Shown here: positions 44,306-51,456 of the stretch, piece after piece
Numbering within the stretch: position 1 is the first letter of the stretch
Layout: each line of letters opens with the position of its first letter
Assembly (NCBI RefSeq): GCF_009389585.1
Contig: NZ_VIYG01000001.1
Coordinates: forward strand, 383,759 to 447,758
Length of the DNA stretch: 64,000 nt
Direction of reading: 5' to 3'
From: Oceanobacillus sp. CFH 90083
Lineage (GTDB): Bacteria > Bacillota > Bacilli > Bacillales > Amphibacillaceae
Program-made: the position numbers and the translations under genes
Notes under the pieces: generated by a model
Databases searched by the model: none
What the model was told of the DNA's origin: nothing
Seen by the model: the letters and a program-made list of their open reading frames with translations, nothing else

Positions 44306-45523
44306 TACTTCATCTAATTTAGGCTTTACATAAAATCTAATATAGCCCCATACAAAGGTAAGACCGCCAATTAATATGATCCCGCTCCCCAGCCACTCCA
44401 GCTGAAAAATAAATAAAAATGTAAATACAAATGACTGCACGTAGCCAAGCTTGCGAATAATTTTCATAACCGCTGTTTGTTTTAAGCCTGGATTTAGCGG
44501 ATAAAGATCCAGCCACATTTGTGTACGGTGATGCTGGTAAAGAGCCATCATTTGAAATAGACTTAAATATATAAACAAAATAGCAAACAATATTTTTATC
44601 CAGACATTTGGAATAATCCAGATAAAAATACCTCCAATGATTACGAGCCGTATATACATTCCTAAATAATCCCCACTGCGCAAAAAGGAAATCTGGTATA
44701 AATAATCATAGGCAGCAGGCCGCTCAAATGGAATTCTGCTGATAAAGGTTTTTATCAGCCACTCTCTTCTTTTCACCCTATTTTTCAAATGTGGAACATC
44801 TGCAAATAAATTGGCAATACGGTAAAAGGATTGCTGGCTGCTCTGGTCCTTGTCTATTAACAGTTCCCAAAAAATTCCCGGCTGTTTTGCTGCTACAATA
44901 AAATCATATACGATAATAAGAAGCAGCAGCACGATCGTTATCACAGCAAATAAAGCTTGTCCTTCTACAACAAAATAAGCTGTCACGATATTAAGCAGTG
45001 TCCGCGCTGTTAAATCCACTGTTCGCAGATTCTTATCCCGCGCCTTCATCATATTCCAGTTAGTCAGCATGTTCATTCCTTTTAAAATAAGAAATAAGAA
45101 AATGGTGACAAGGTATACACTTCCAGCCCGCCCGTTAAAGCTTGTAAAATATAGTGGACCAAAGGCAGCTGCGGCCAATACAATCAGATACATCTGAATG
45201 ATAAAGCTATACATAATGCTATTTCGGAAATACGCTCCCATTCGCTGTTCAGCGGCAGTAAGAAATACCAGGTCCGGCTCCTGCAGCAATGTCCGGATCG
45301 GATTATAGCTGATTAGCAGCCCTAGTGCACTTCCCATGATTATCCCGGTCGGGAAATTCTCCGGCAGCTGTTCAAGCCACTGCTGATAATAATATGCTGT
45401 TGCAGCTGTGAAAAATAGCATCGCAAATGCAATATGCCCGTTAAACATATATTTTAAATACCTGCTTAAATTTTTCACATGTGCAGATAAACGTTTTTTA
45501 TAAAAAGCATGAGAATCAAACAT
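44303..45523 (-). CDS. ecsB: ABC transporter membrane subunit EcsB
   Basis: Membrane half of the Ecs ABC transporter, required in B. subtilis for secretion, competence and regulated proteolysis. 406 residues with about ten hydrophobic segments in two clusters and a charged central loop, including VKRREWLIKTFISRIPFERPA. ATG 45523 has AAAGGA at eight bases; an ATG two codons earlier is too close. It overlaps the ecsA stop by eight bases. Confidence 0.9.
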   Translation of the reverse strand: MFDSHAFYKKRLSAHVKNLSRYLKYMFNGHIAFAMLFFTAATAYYYQQWLEQLPENFPTGIIMGSALGLLISYNPIRTLLQEPDLVFLTAAEQRMGAYFRNSIMYSFIIQMYLIVLAAAAFGPLYFTSFNGRAGSVYLVTIFLFLILKGMNMLTNWNMMKARDKNLRTVDLTARTLLNIVTAYFVVEGQALFAVITIVLLLLIIVYDFIVAAKQPGIFWELLIDKDQSSQQSFYRIANLFADVPHLKNRVKRREWLIKTFISRIPFERPAAYDYLYQISFLRSGDYLGMYIRLVIIGGIFIWIIPNVWIKILFAILFIYLSLFQMMALYQHHRTQMWLDLYPLNPGLKQTAVMKIIRKLGYVQSFVFTFLFIFQLEWLGSGIILIGGLTFVWGYIRFYVKPKLDEV

Positions 45524-46259
45524 GATCATCTTCCTTTGTCAGCTGAACATATAAATCATCTAATGTCGCAGCCGGCATCTGGAACTCTCTACGAAGCTCT
45601 TCCAGCGTTCCTTCTGCCCGCAATTCTCCATCATGTAAAATAATAAAACGATCACAGTACCTTTCAGCTGTTGCCAAAATATGCGTGGACATTAATACAC
45701 CTGCCCCCTGCTTTTTCATGGAGTCCATCATTTGCAGGTAAGATTGAATACCTAACGGGTCCAGGCCGACAAACGGCTCATCAACGATATAAAGCGGCGG
45801 TTCAATCAGAAAAGCACACATAATCATGACCTTCTGCCGCATCCCTTTGGAAAAATGGACTGGAAACCAGTTTAATTTCTTTTCCAGCCGGAATTCCTTT
45901 AAAAGCTTAGGCAGCCTTCGCTCAAACACCTCTTCTTCAATGCCATAAGCCATTGCTGTCAGCTTAAGATGCTCGTACAAGGTCAGCTCATCATACAGGA
46001 TTGGCATTTCTGGAATGTATGCCATCTGATTACGATATGCTCCCGGATCATCCTGAAAGCTTTTCCCCTGTACAAGCACCTTCCCTTTCTTTGGATGCAT
46101 TAATCCGATAATGTGCTTAATCGTGGTACTTTTCCCAGCACCATTTAACCCGATCAGTCCGACGATTTCTCCTTTGTTTAAATCAAATGATATATCATGC
46201 AGCACATTTTTATGAGTATAGCCTCCGTATAAGTTTTCAATATGTAATAAAGGGCTCAC
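45516..46259 (-). CDS. ecsA: ABC transporter ATPase EcsA
   Basis: 247-residue ATPase with Walker A GLNGAGKSTTIK, the Q-loop region AYIPEMPILYDELTL, the signature HFSKGMRQKVMIM (LSGGQ position), Walker B LYIVDEPFVGLDP and the His switch STHILATAERYC. GTG 46259 follows AAGGAGG. Operon ecsA-ecsB, divergent from hit as in B. subtilis. Confidence 0.95.
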   Translation of the reverse strand: MSPLLHIENLYGGYTHKNVLHDISFDLNKGEIVGLIGLNGAGKSTTIKHIIGLMHPKKGKVLVQGKSFQDDPGAYRNQMAYIPEMPILYDELTLYEHLKLTAMAYGIEEEVFERRLPKLLKEFRLEKKLNWFPVHFSKGMRQKVMIMCAFLIEPPLYIVDEPFVGLDPLGIQSYLQMMDSMKKQGAGVLMSTHILATAERYCDRFIILHDGELRAEGTLEELRREFQMPAATLDDLYVQLTKEDDHV

Positions 46260-46456
46260 CTTGTCAACCTCCTTCTTTCATTACTTTAGATTTTATCATC
46301 ATTCGGAAAATATTCCAAAATGAACTGTTCTACAAATTACGGGAAGATTTTTGCAGTGTTTCTAAAAGGTTTAATGTAGAATGCTTTACTTTACCCGGTC
46401 CAACTCTATACAATAGATAAAAGAATTCATTTAAAATAGTTAAGGAGGAAGAAAGT

Positions 46457-46888
46457 ATGGCACATGAAGATTGTATTTTTTGCAAGATAATTGACGGGGA
46501 TATCCCCTCTGCTAAAGTTTACGAGGATGAAAAGGTTTATGCTTTTCTGGATATCAGTCAAGTAACAAAAGGTCATACCCTTGTTATCCCGAAAGAACAC
46601 ACGAAAAATATTTATGAAACTCCGCCAGAAGTGGCAAAGGAATTATTCAGCAAAATACCCGTTATTGCCAACGCTATACGTGATGCGTATCAGCCGTTAG
46701 GAATCAACCTGCTCAATAATAATGAAGCAGCAGCTGAACAGTCTGTGTTCCACCTGCACATTCATTTAATTCCTCGTTACGGCGATGGAGATGGTTATAC
46801 ACCAAACTGGATAACGCATACAGAGGATTATACATCAGACGATTTACAGGCTGTTGCAAAAGCAATTAGCGGACAAATCAAGCAGTAA
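46457..46888 (+). CDS. hit: HIT family protein
   Basis: 143-residue histidine-triad nucleotide hydrolase. The opening DCIFCKIIDGDIPSAKVYED has the zinc-type CxxC, and the active triad HLHIHLIPR is near the C-terminus; FLDISQVTKGHTLVIPKEH is typical. It may hydrolyse AMP-linked compounds. ATG 46457 follows AGGAGGAAG. Divergent from ecsA, as in B. subtilis. Confidence 0.93.
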   Translation: MAHEDCIFCKIIDGDIPSAKVYEDEKVYAFLDISQVTKGHTLVIPKEHTKNIYETPPEVAKELFSKIPVIANAIRDAYQPLGINLLNNNEAAAEQSVFHLHIHLIPRYGDGDGYTPNWITHTEDYTSDDLQAVAKAISGQIKQ

Positions 46889-46976
46889 ATCTGGTTCATT
46901 TCATTCTTTTTATTTTTTAATGTATTTGATATACTGACTGTAACCTTTCGCGGCTGGCGGTGAGCGCACAACCGGA

Positions 46977-47009
46977 AAGCTGAGTTTAGAAAAGCAGAGG
47001 AGAGTTAAG
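46977..47009 (+). promoter_or_regulatory. Candidate TRAP-binding site over the trpP ribosome site
   Basis: Seven NAG triplets (three GAG, one TAG and three AAG) follow each other with exactly two bases between each, at 46977, 46982, 46987, 46992, 46997, 47002 and 47007. They cover the GAGGAGAG Shine-Dalgarno and end two bases before ATG 47012. The trp RNA-binding attenuation protein TRAP binds NAG repeats with two-base spacers and represses trpP translation in B. subtilis. Binding here is inferred. Confidence 0.7.
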
Positions 47010-47011
47010 TA

Positions 47012-47530
47012 ATGAAGACAAAAATTTTAACTGTACTCGCTCTTTTGGTGAGTATCGGAACCGTGCTGCATTTTATTATGCCCCCGCTATTATTTGGAGT
47101 AAAGCCTGATATGATGCTGGCGATGATGTTTTTAGGAATTATTTTATTTCCGAAGTGGAACTATGTTCTTCTGCTTGCGTTTGCAACTGGAGCCATTTCT
47201 GCTTTAACAACAGCAGCTCCGGGAGGACAAATTGCCAATCTAATTGATAAACCGTTAACAGCATTTGCTTTCTTTTTATTATTTTTACTGGTAAGAAAGC
47301 ACATGAACACAAAAGCCACAGCAGCAGCATTAACTTTTGTGGGCACACTTATCAGCGGCATTATCTTTTTATCAATAGCCCTATTCTTCATCGGATTCTT
47401 AGAAGGCGGTTTTTCAGCTTTATTAGCAGCTGTCGTTCTTCCGGCAGCAGTTATGAATACAGTCATTATTTTGGTTGTTTATCCAATTGTAGAGGGGATT
47501 ATGAAACGAAGTAAAGCAGCTACGGTTTAA
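47012..47530 (+). CDS. trpP: Tryptophan transporter TrpP (YhaG)
   Basis: 172-residue membrane protein with five hydrophobic segments and the sequence VLHFIMPPLLFGVKPDMMLAM and LTTAAPGGQIANLIDKPL, as in the TrpP/YhaG family that takes up tryptophan. In B. subtilis trpP is in the same yha neighbourhood, and its translation is controlled by TRAP. The upstream NAG repeats support the assignment. ATG 47012. Confidence 0.85.
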   Translation: MKTKILTVLALLVSIGTVLHFIMPPLLFGVKPDMMLAMMFLGIILFPKWNYVLLLAFATGAISALTTAAPGGQIANLIDKPLTAFAFFLLFLLVRKHMNTKATAAALTFVGTLISGIIFLSIALFFIGFLEGGFSALLAAVVLPAAVMNTVIILVVYPIVEGIMKRSKAATV

Positions 47531-47574
47531 TGCAGGAGGAAGGGAGAAAAATATGATTCCCTTCCCGTCTTCCA

Positions 47575-47615
47575 AAGTATTCGTTCCATTTTAAATTGGA
47601 GCGAATGCTTTTTTC
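47575..47615 (+). terminator. trpP terminator
   Basis: AAGTATTCGTTCCA pairs with TGGAGCGAATGCTT (two G-T wobbles), followed by a T run, 45 bases after the trpP stop. Confidence 0.8.
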
Positions 47616-47641
47616 TTTACACGTTAGAAAAGTAAAAAATT

Positions 47642-47740
47642 TTAGCTTGGAAGTAATTCGGCGCAGTAAAAATTTTAAAGTACCAAGTATAAGCGCAACG
47701 AAGGCGATCCATCCTGCGCTATCAGGCTTGACTTGCTAAG
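47642..47740. repeat. Multi-stem non-coding element
   Basis: TTAGC (47642-47646) can pair with GCTAA (47735-47739), enclosing TTGG (47647-47650)/CCAA (47683-47686) and AGCGCA (47692-47697)/TGCGCT (47715-47720). The arrangement resembles a three-way junction. It lies after the trpP terminator and before yhaH, with no coding frame. I know of no named family for it. Confidence 0.4.
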
Positions 47741-47941
47741 TTTTCTTTAAGAAACAAAGCATATTTATCCTATCCCGTCCATTTTGTGTTAGAATAAAGG
47801 GAGTAGAAAACATTCATACTAGCAGAAAATGATTCTATTTCCTATACTATACATAAACATTTACTTTACAGGAGCATGTTTAAGTACATATAGTAAAAGG
47901 AAAAGGTATATGTGAAAGAAGAAAGGAGTGCGTTTCCTATT

Positions 47942-48313
47942 ATGTCTAAGAAAAAATCATTAACCCTGGGATTTATCGTTGGAGCATCTGTCAGTGCTGG
48001 TATTGCACTATTAAGCACACCTGAATCAGGTAAGGATGTTCGTCAAAGAGTAAAAAGTCAATCCTTAGAATTAAAAGAATTATTGATGAATCTAAAAGAA
48101 GACAGTATCCGCTTGAAAGAACAGCTGCTTCGAACTTCTAAAGAAGGTGCTGTTTTAGTTAAAGAGCTGACAGAAGAAATGCGAAAATCCGTTGAAGATT
48201 GGAAAACTGCTGTAGAGCCTCAGCAGGAAAATATCCATCAATCACTGGAACAAATTGAATCAAGTATTCGTGAATTAGAAGAAAAACTTAAAAACACAAA
48301 TGCCAATTCATAA
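47942..48313 (+). CDS. yhaH: YtxH domain protein YhaH
   Basis: 123 residues: an N-terminal membrane segment (KSLTLGFIVGASVSAGIALLSTPESG) followed by a long charged coiled-coil region (LKELLMNLKEDSIRLKEQLL, EEMRKSVEDWKTAVEPQQEN). YtxH-like proteins are membrane-anchored stress proteins of unknown mechanism. ATG 47942 is favoured by the MSKKKS start, with AAAGGAGT about 13 bases upstream. An in-frame GTG at 47912 with a weak site is possible. In B. subtilis yhaH lies between trpP and hpr. Confidence 0.75.
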   Translation: MSKKKSLTLGFIVGASVSAGIALLSTPESGKDVRQRVKSQSLELKELLMNLKEDSIRLKEQLLRTSKEGAVLVKELTEEMRKSVEDWKTAVEPQQENIHQSLEQIESSIRELEEKLKNTNANS

Positions 48314-48316
48314 AAC

Positions 48317-48612
48317 AAAGCTTTATTTACCGGGTTCGCATTTACCCCAGTAAATAATAGCTGAGTGAATCAGGAGATGTAGTGCTCCGTTTTTCCCCCA
48401 TACTCATAAAGTGATTTTTCTCGTTGTTAGCAGGGGAAATTACGGACACTCATGCTGTGATACGGTGAAACTTAATTTAGCGGGCGGGTTTTTCCCGTTA
48501 AATTTTAGTTGAACCAATCAGGAAATGTAGTGCTCCGTTTTCCCCTCATACTTATAAAGTGATTTTTCTGTTGTTAGCAGGGGAAATTACCGACACTCAT
48601 GCTGTGATAAAA
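48317..48612. repeat. Tandem pair of 148-bp structured repeats
   Basis: Two direct copies with a period of 148 bases. Each begins with a small hairpin: ATTTAC-GGG with CCC-GTAAAT in copy 1, AATTTAGCGGG with CCCGTTAAATT in copy 2. Then comes a long imperfect palindrome (48369-48461 and 48517-48608) whose arms include ATCA/TGAT, AGTG/CACT, TCCG/CGGA and TTCCCC/GGGGAA. The pairing in the small hairpin is kept though bases change. No coding frame is seen. Confidence 0.65.
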
Positions 48613-48660
48613 AGAAAGCTTTTGCTGGCAAATTACCGCTGGTGAAGGCTTTCTTTATTG
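48613..48660 (+). terminator. Hairpin after the tandem repeats
   Basis: AAAGAAAGC and GGCTTTCTTT flank a short loop and are followed by a T-rich sequence. It is plausible as the terminator of yhaH or of a transcript from the repeats. Confidence 0.5.
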
Positions 48661-48773
48661 TTATCTTTTAGCCGGTAAACTATCCTGCTCCATCAAGTTT
48701 TGCTGTATCACTGTTCAACAGTGATTGTTTTTGATAGAGTTAGAGGGGTATCATTATTGTAAAGGGGCGTAAA

Positions 48774-48965
48774 TTGAACATGGCTATCTTTTATATTATT
48801 TTTGGTTTTTTTATATTACTTATCTTCAACGTCATGATTAGCGCTTTGAGCGCAAAGATGGAGCTTTCCAAGCAGAAATCAGAAAGAATGGATCGGGTTA
48901 CAAATATGATATTAGTAGCCATGCTTGTTTGTTCTTATCTACGTGTTTTAAATGTGACAGTTTAA
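48774..48965 (+). CDS. Small membrane protein, unknown function
   Basis: 63 residues: one membrane helix at the N-terminus (residues 3-24), a charged middle (AKMELSKQKSERMDR) and a second hydrophobic stretch (VTNMILVAMLVCSYLRVL). I do not recognise a family. A TTG at 48774 is seven bases from AAAGGGG; the ATG at 48780 is 13 bases away. It sits where B. subtilis has the hpr region, upstream of prsA. Confidence 0.55.
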   Translation: MNMAIFYIIFGFFILLIFNVMISALSAKMELSKQKSERMDRVTNMILVAMLVCSYLRVLNVTV

Positions 48966-49082
48966 TGTGATTTTTAAGTAAAATGTTGAAAATAATGATT
49001 TGAATGAGAAAAGTATGATATATTATTAATCATGGTAAACAATAAAAGTAAGATTAGGAAAGAGTAGGAGTGTATATCAGAT

Positions 49083-49961
49083 ATGAAGAAATGGACATTA
49101 GCTGCAACAATATCTGCAAGCGTACTTGCACTAGCTGCATGTAACTCTTCAGACGGTGAAGTAGTTGCATCAACAGATGCTGGCGATATTACAAAAGAAG
49201 AATTTTATGAAGAATTAAAAGATCGTAACGGTCAAGCTGTTCTGGAGGAGCTTATTACAATAAAAGTTCTGGAGGACAAATACGAAGTAACAGACAGTCA
49301 AATAGATGACGAAATTGAAAGCATGAAAAGTGAACTGGGTGAAGAACAGTTCGACTCTATGGTTGCACAGCAATTTGGTGATGAAGAAGAGCTCAGAAAT
49401 CTGGTTTATGTAGGAATGCTGCAAGAAGCCGCTATTTCTGAAGATATGGAAATCACGGAGGAAGACCTGCAGGAGCAATACGATAGAATGAATACAGAAG
49501 TAGAAGCTCAGCATATCCTTGTAGAGGATGAAGAAACCGCTAATGAGGTAGTCAAGAAATTAGATGATGGAGAAGAATTTGAAGACCTTGCTGCAGAATA
49601 CTCTACAGATGGCAGTGCAGAAGATGGCGGTGATCTTGGTTACTTCTCTACCGGTGACATGATTCCTGAATTTGAAGACGCAGCATTCTCTATGGAGCCA
49701 GGTGACATTAGTGATCCGGTACAATCTCAATTTGGCTTTCACATCATTAAAGTAAATGATGTACGCGAAAAAGAAGAGTCCATCGGTGACTTTGAGGAAT
49801 TAAAAGATCAAATAAGAAGTGACCTGGTTCTTCAACAGGCAAATCAAGAAGATATCCAAGCAAAACTTCAAAGTCTTATCGAAGAAGCTAATGTAGATAT
49901 TTCAGCAGATGGACTTGAGGATTTATTTGAAGAAGCTCCTTCTGAAGAATCTGCTGAGTAA
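49083..49961 (+). CDS. prsA: Foldase lipoprotein PrsA
   Basis: Extracytoplasmic peptidyl-prolyl isomerase that folds secreted proteins after translocation. 292 residues: a lipoprotein signal with lipobox LALAAC (Cys20), an acidic N-terminal domain, a parvulin (PpiC) domain from about residue 138 to 225 ([42 protein letters not shown]) and an acidic C-terminal tail. ATG 49083 with AGGAG 12 bases upstream. It is followed by a strong terminator and is convergent with yhaL, as in B. subtilis. Confidence 0.96.
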   Translation: MKKWTLAATISASVLALAACNSSDGEVVASTDAGDITKEEFYEELKDRNGQAVLEELITIKVLEDKYEVTDSQIDDEIESMKSELGEEQFDSMVAQQFGDEEELRNLVYVGMLQEAAISEDMEITEEDLQEQYDRMNTEVEAQHILVEDEETANEVVKKLDDGEEFEDLAAEYSTDGSAEDGGDLGYFSTGDMIPEFEDAAFSMEPGDISDPVQSQFGFHIIKVNDVREKEESIGDFEELKDQIRSDLVLQQANQEDIQAKLQSLIEEANVDISADGLEDLFEEAPSEESAE

Positions 49962-49987
49962 TAAATACTAATATTCGTAGATACGTC

Positions 49988-50034
49988 AAAATAAAAACAA
50001 TCACTGCCATAATGCATGTGATTGTTTTTATTTT
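49988..50034 (+). terminator. prsA terminator
   Basis: AAAATAAAAACAATCAC pairs with GTGATTGTTTTTATTTT, a 17-base-pair stem ending in a T-rich run, 27 bases after the prsA stop. Confidence 0.9.
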
Positions 50035-50152
50035 GTTATCGTTCGTGTTCAAACCCCTGGTTCGTTTTCTCCTCTTCTATAGACCTCCCCTTCAAACAAA
50101 TAGTAAGCCTCGAATACATTCTGTTATTTGGCAATCCTGTTTTTCCAACAGA

Positions 50153-50195
50153 AAACACGATATTATTCATTGGCAATGTGAATAGTATCGTGTTT
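50153..50195 (-). terminator. yhaL terminator
   Basis: On the minus strand AAACACGATACTATTCA pairs with TGAATAATATCGTGTTT (one wobble), followed by TTTTC. It lies 12 bases after the yhaL stop codon. Confidence 0.75.
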
Positions 50196-50206
50196 ATGCA
50201 GCTGCT

Positions 50207-50383
50207 TTATTGCTCTCTTCTTTTCATCCGCTCCTTTTGAATGCGTTCCATATATATTTTACCTTCACGTTCAATAAACTGCCTGTCCAGCTTTCTTTCA
50301 GCTAAAAATGCACGTACTGCCATATATCCGCTGAATAAAATTAACAGAATCACTGCAAAAACCCAAATTGGAATCGAGCTCAT
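50207..50383 (-). CDS. yhaL: Sporulation protein YhaL
   Basis: 58 residues: an N-terminal membrane helix (IPIWVFAVILLILFSGYMAV) followed by a charged helix with DRQFIEREGKIYMERIQKER, which matches the YhaL family. ATG 50383 follows AAGGGGGA. It is next to prsA and follows yhaM, as in B. subtilis; a role in sporulation is known only from the name and expression of the orthologue. Confidence 0.85.
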   Translation of the reverse strand: MSSIPIWVFAVILLILFSGYMAVRAFLAERKLDRQFIEREGKIYMERIQKERMKRREQ

Positions 50384-50481
50384 CTTACATCCCCCTTGTC
50401 CACTCCTTACTAAATATATATGAACAAGTTCATAGAAAATGACATCATCTTTACTTTCATCTGTTGGATTCACTGTTAAAT

Positions 50482-51426
50482 TTATTCAAAAGAAGGCTTG
50501 TAAAAAGAGCGGTTTTCCATTGCAAAGAGACGCTCTGTAAATTCACCTGGCTGCACCTTGTCCAAAGCTTTATCCAGCATATTCATTTTCGCATCAATTA
50601 AATCAATAATATGCAGCAGCTCAGCTTCTCTGATCATTGGAGCCTTTGGGCTGCCCCATTCCGCTTTACCATGATGACTTAAAATCATGTGCTGTAAAAT
50701 AAGCACTTCCTCTTTGTCTTCTACCTGCAATTCCTTAGCCATTTCTGCTATTTCCTCTACCATAATCGTAATATGGCCAAGCAGCTTGCCTTCCAGTGTA
50801 TATGTTGTTGATACAACACCGGATAGTTCTTTTATTTTTCCAATATCATGAAGAATGATGCCTGCATATAGTAAATCTTTATTAATGGAAGGATACAGCT
50901 CATGAAGCTGACGTGCAATCCCCAGCATACTGACAATATGATACGCCAGCCCGGATGCTACATCATGATGATTTTTCGCAGCAGCCGGATAGATAAGTAA
51001 TTCATGCTGATATTTTTTCACAAAACCACGTACTATACGTTGTAAAGTAGGGTTTTTCATTTCAAAAATGGCTTCTGTCAGCTTGGCACCGAGCTCCTCT
51101 TTTCCTAATGGAGCCTTGCCGACAAAGTCGCTTACCTGTACCTGATCCGTAGCCTGTGATAAGCGAATCGCATGTATCCGTAATTGATTTTTGCCGCGGA
51201 ATTGATTAATATCTCCTGTCACATGAATAATCTGCTCAGCAATCAAATTCTCTGCGTCCTCTTTGGTGGCATCCCAAAGCTTGGCCTCCAGCTCACCAGA
51301 CTCATCCCGCAGCATTAATGTTAAAAATGGTTTTCCATTGCTCGTGGTGCCCTTGGTAGCTTCCTTTATTAATAAAAACCCTTCAAATTTATCCCCGACT
51401 GTTAAATTTGCAATTCCTTTTTTCAT
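50482..51426 (-). CDS. yhaM: 3'-5' exoribonuclease YhaM
   Basis: 314 residues. An N-terminal OB-fold ([37 protein letters not shown]) binds nucleic acid, and a C-terminal HD domain carries [15 protein letters not shown] and [17 protein letters not shown]. YhaM trims RNA from the 3' end and was reported to degrade single-stranded DNA too. ATG 51426 follows GGAGGAGG. It belongs to the yhaO-yhaN-yhaM block: yhaN ends 31 bases before it. Confidence 0.95.
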   Translation of the reverse strand: MKKGIANLTVGDKFEGFLLIKEATKGTTSNGKPFLTLMLRDESGELEAKLWDATKEDAENLIAEQIIHVTGDINQFRGKNQLRIHAIRLSQATDQVQVSDFVGKAPLGKEELGAKLTEAIFEMKNPTLQRIVRGFVKKYQHELLIYPAAAKNHHDVASGLAYHIVSMLGIARQLHELYPSINKDLLYAGIILHDIGKIKELSGVVSTTYTLEGKLLGHITIMVEEIAEMAKELQVEDKEEVLILQHMILSHHGKAEWGSPKAPMIREAELLHIIDLIDAKMNMLDKALDKVQPGEFTERLFAMENRSFYKPSFE

Positions 51427-51456
51427 TTTCTTCCTCCTCCCAAATCAAGCATCGCA

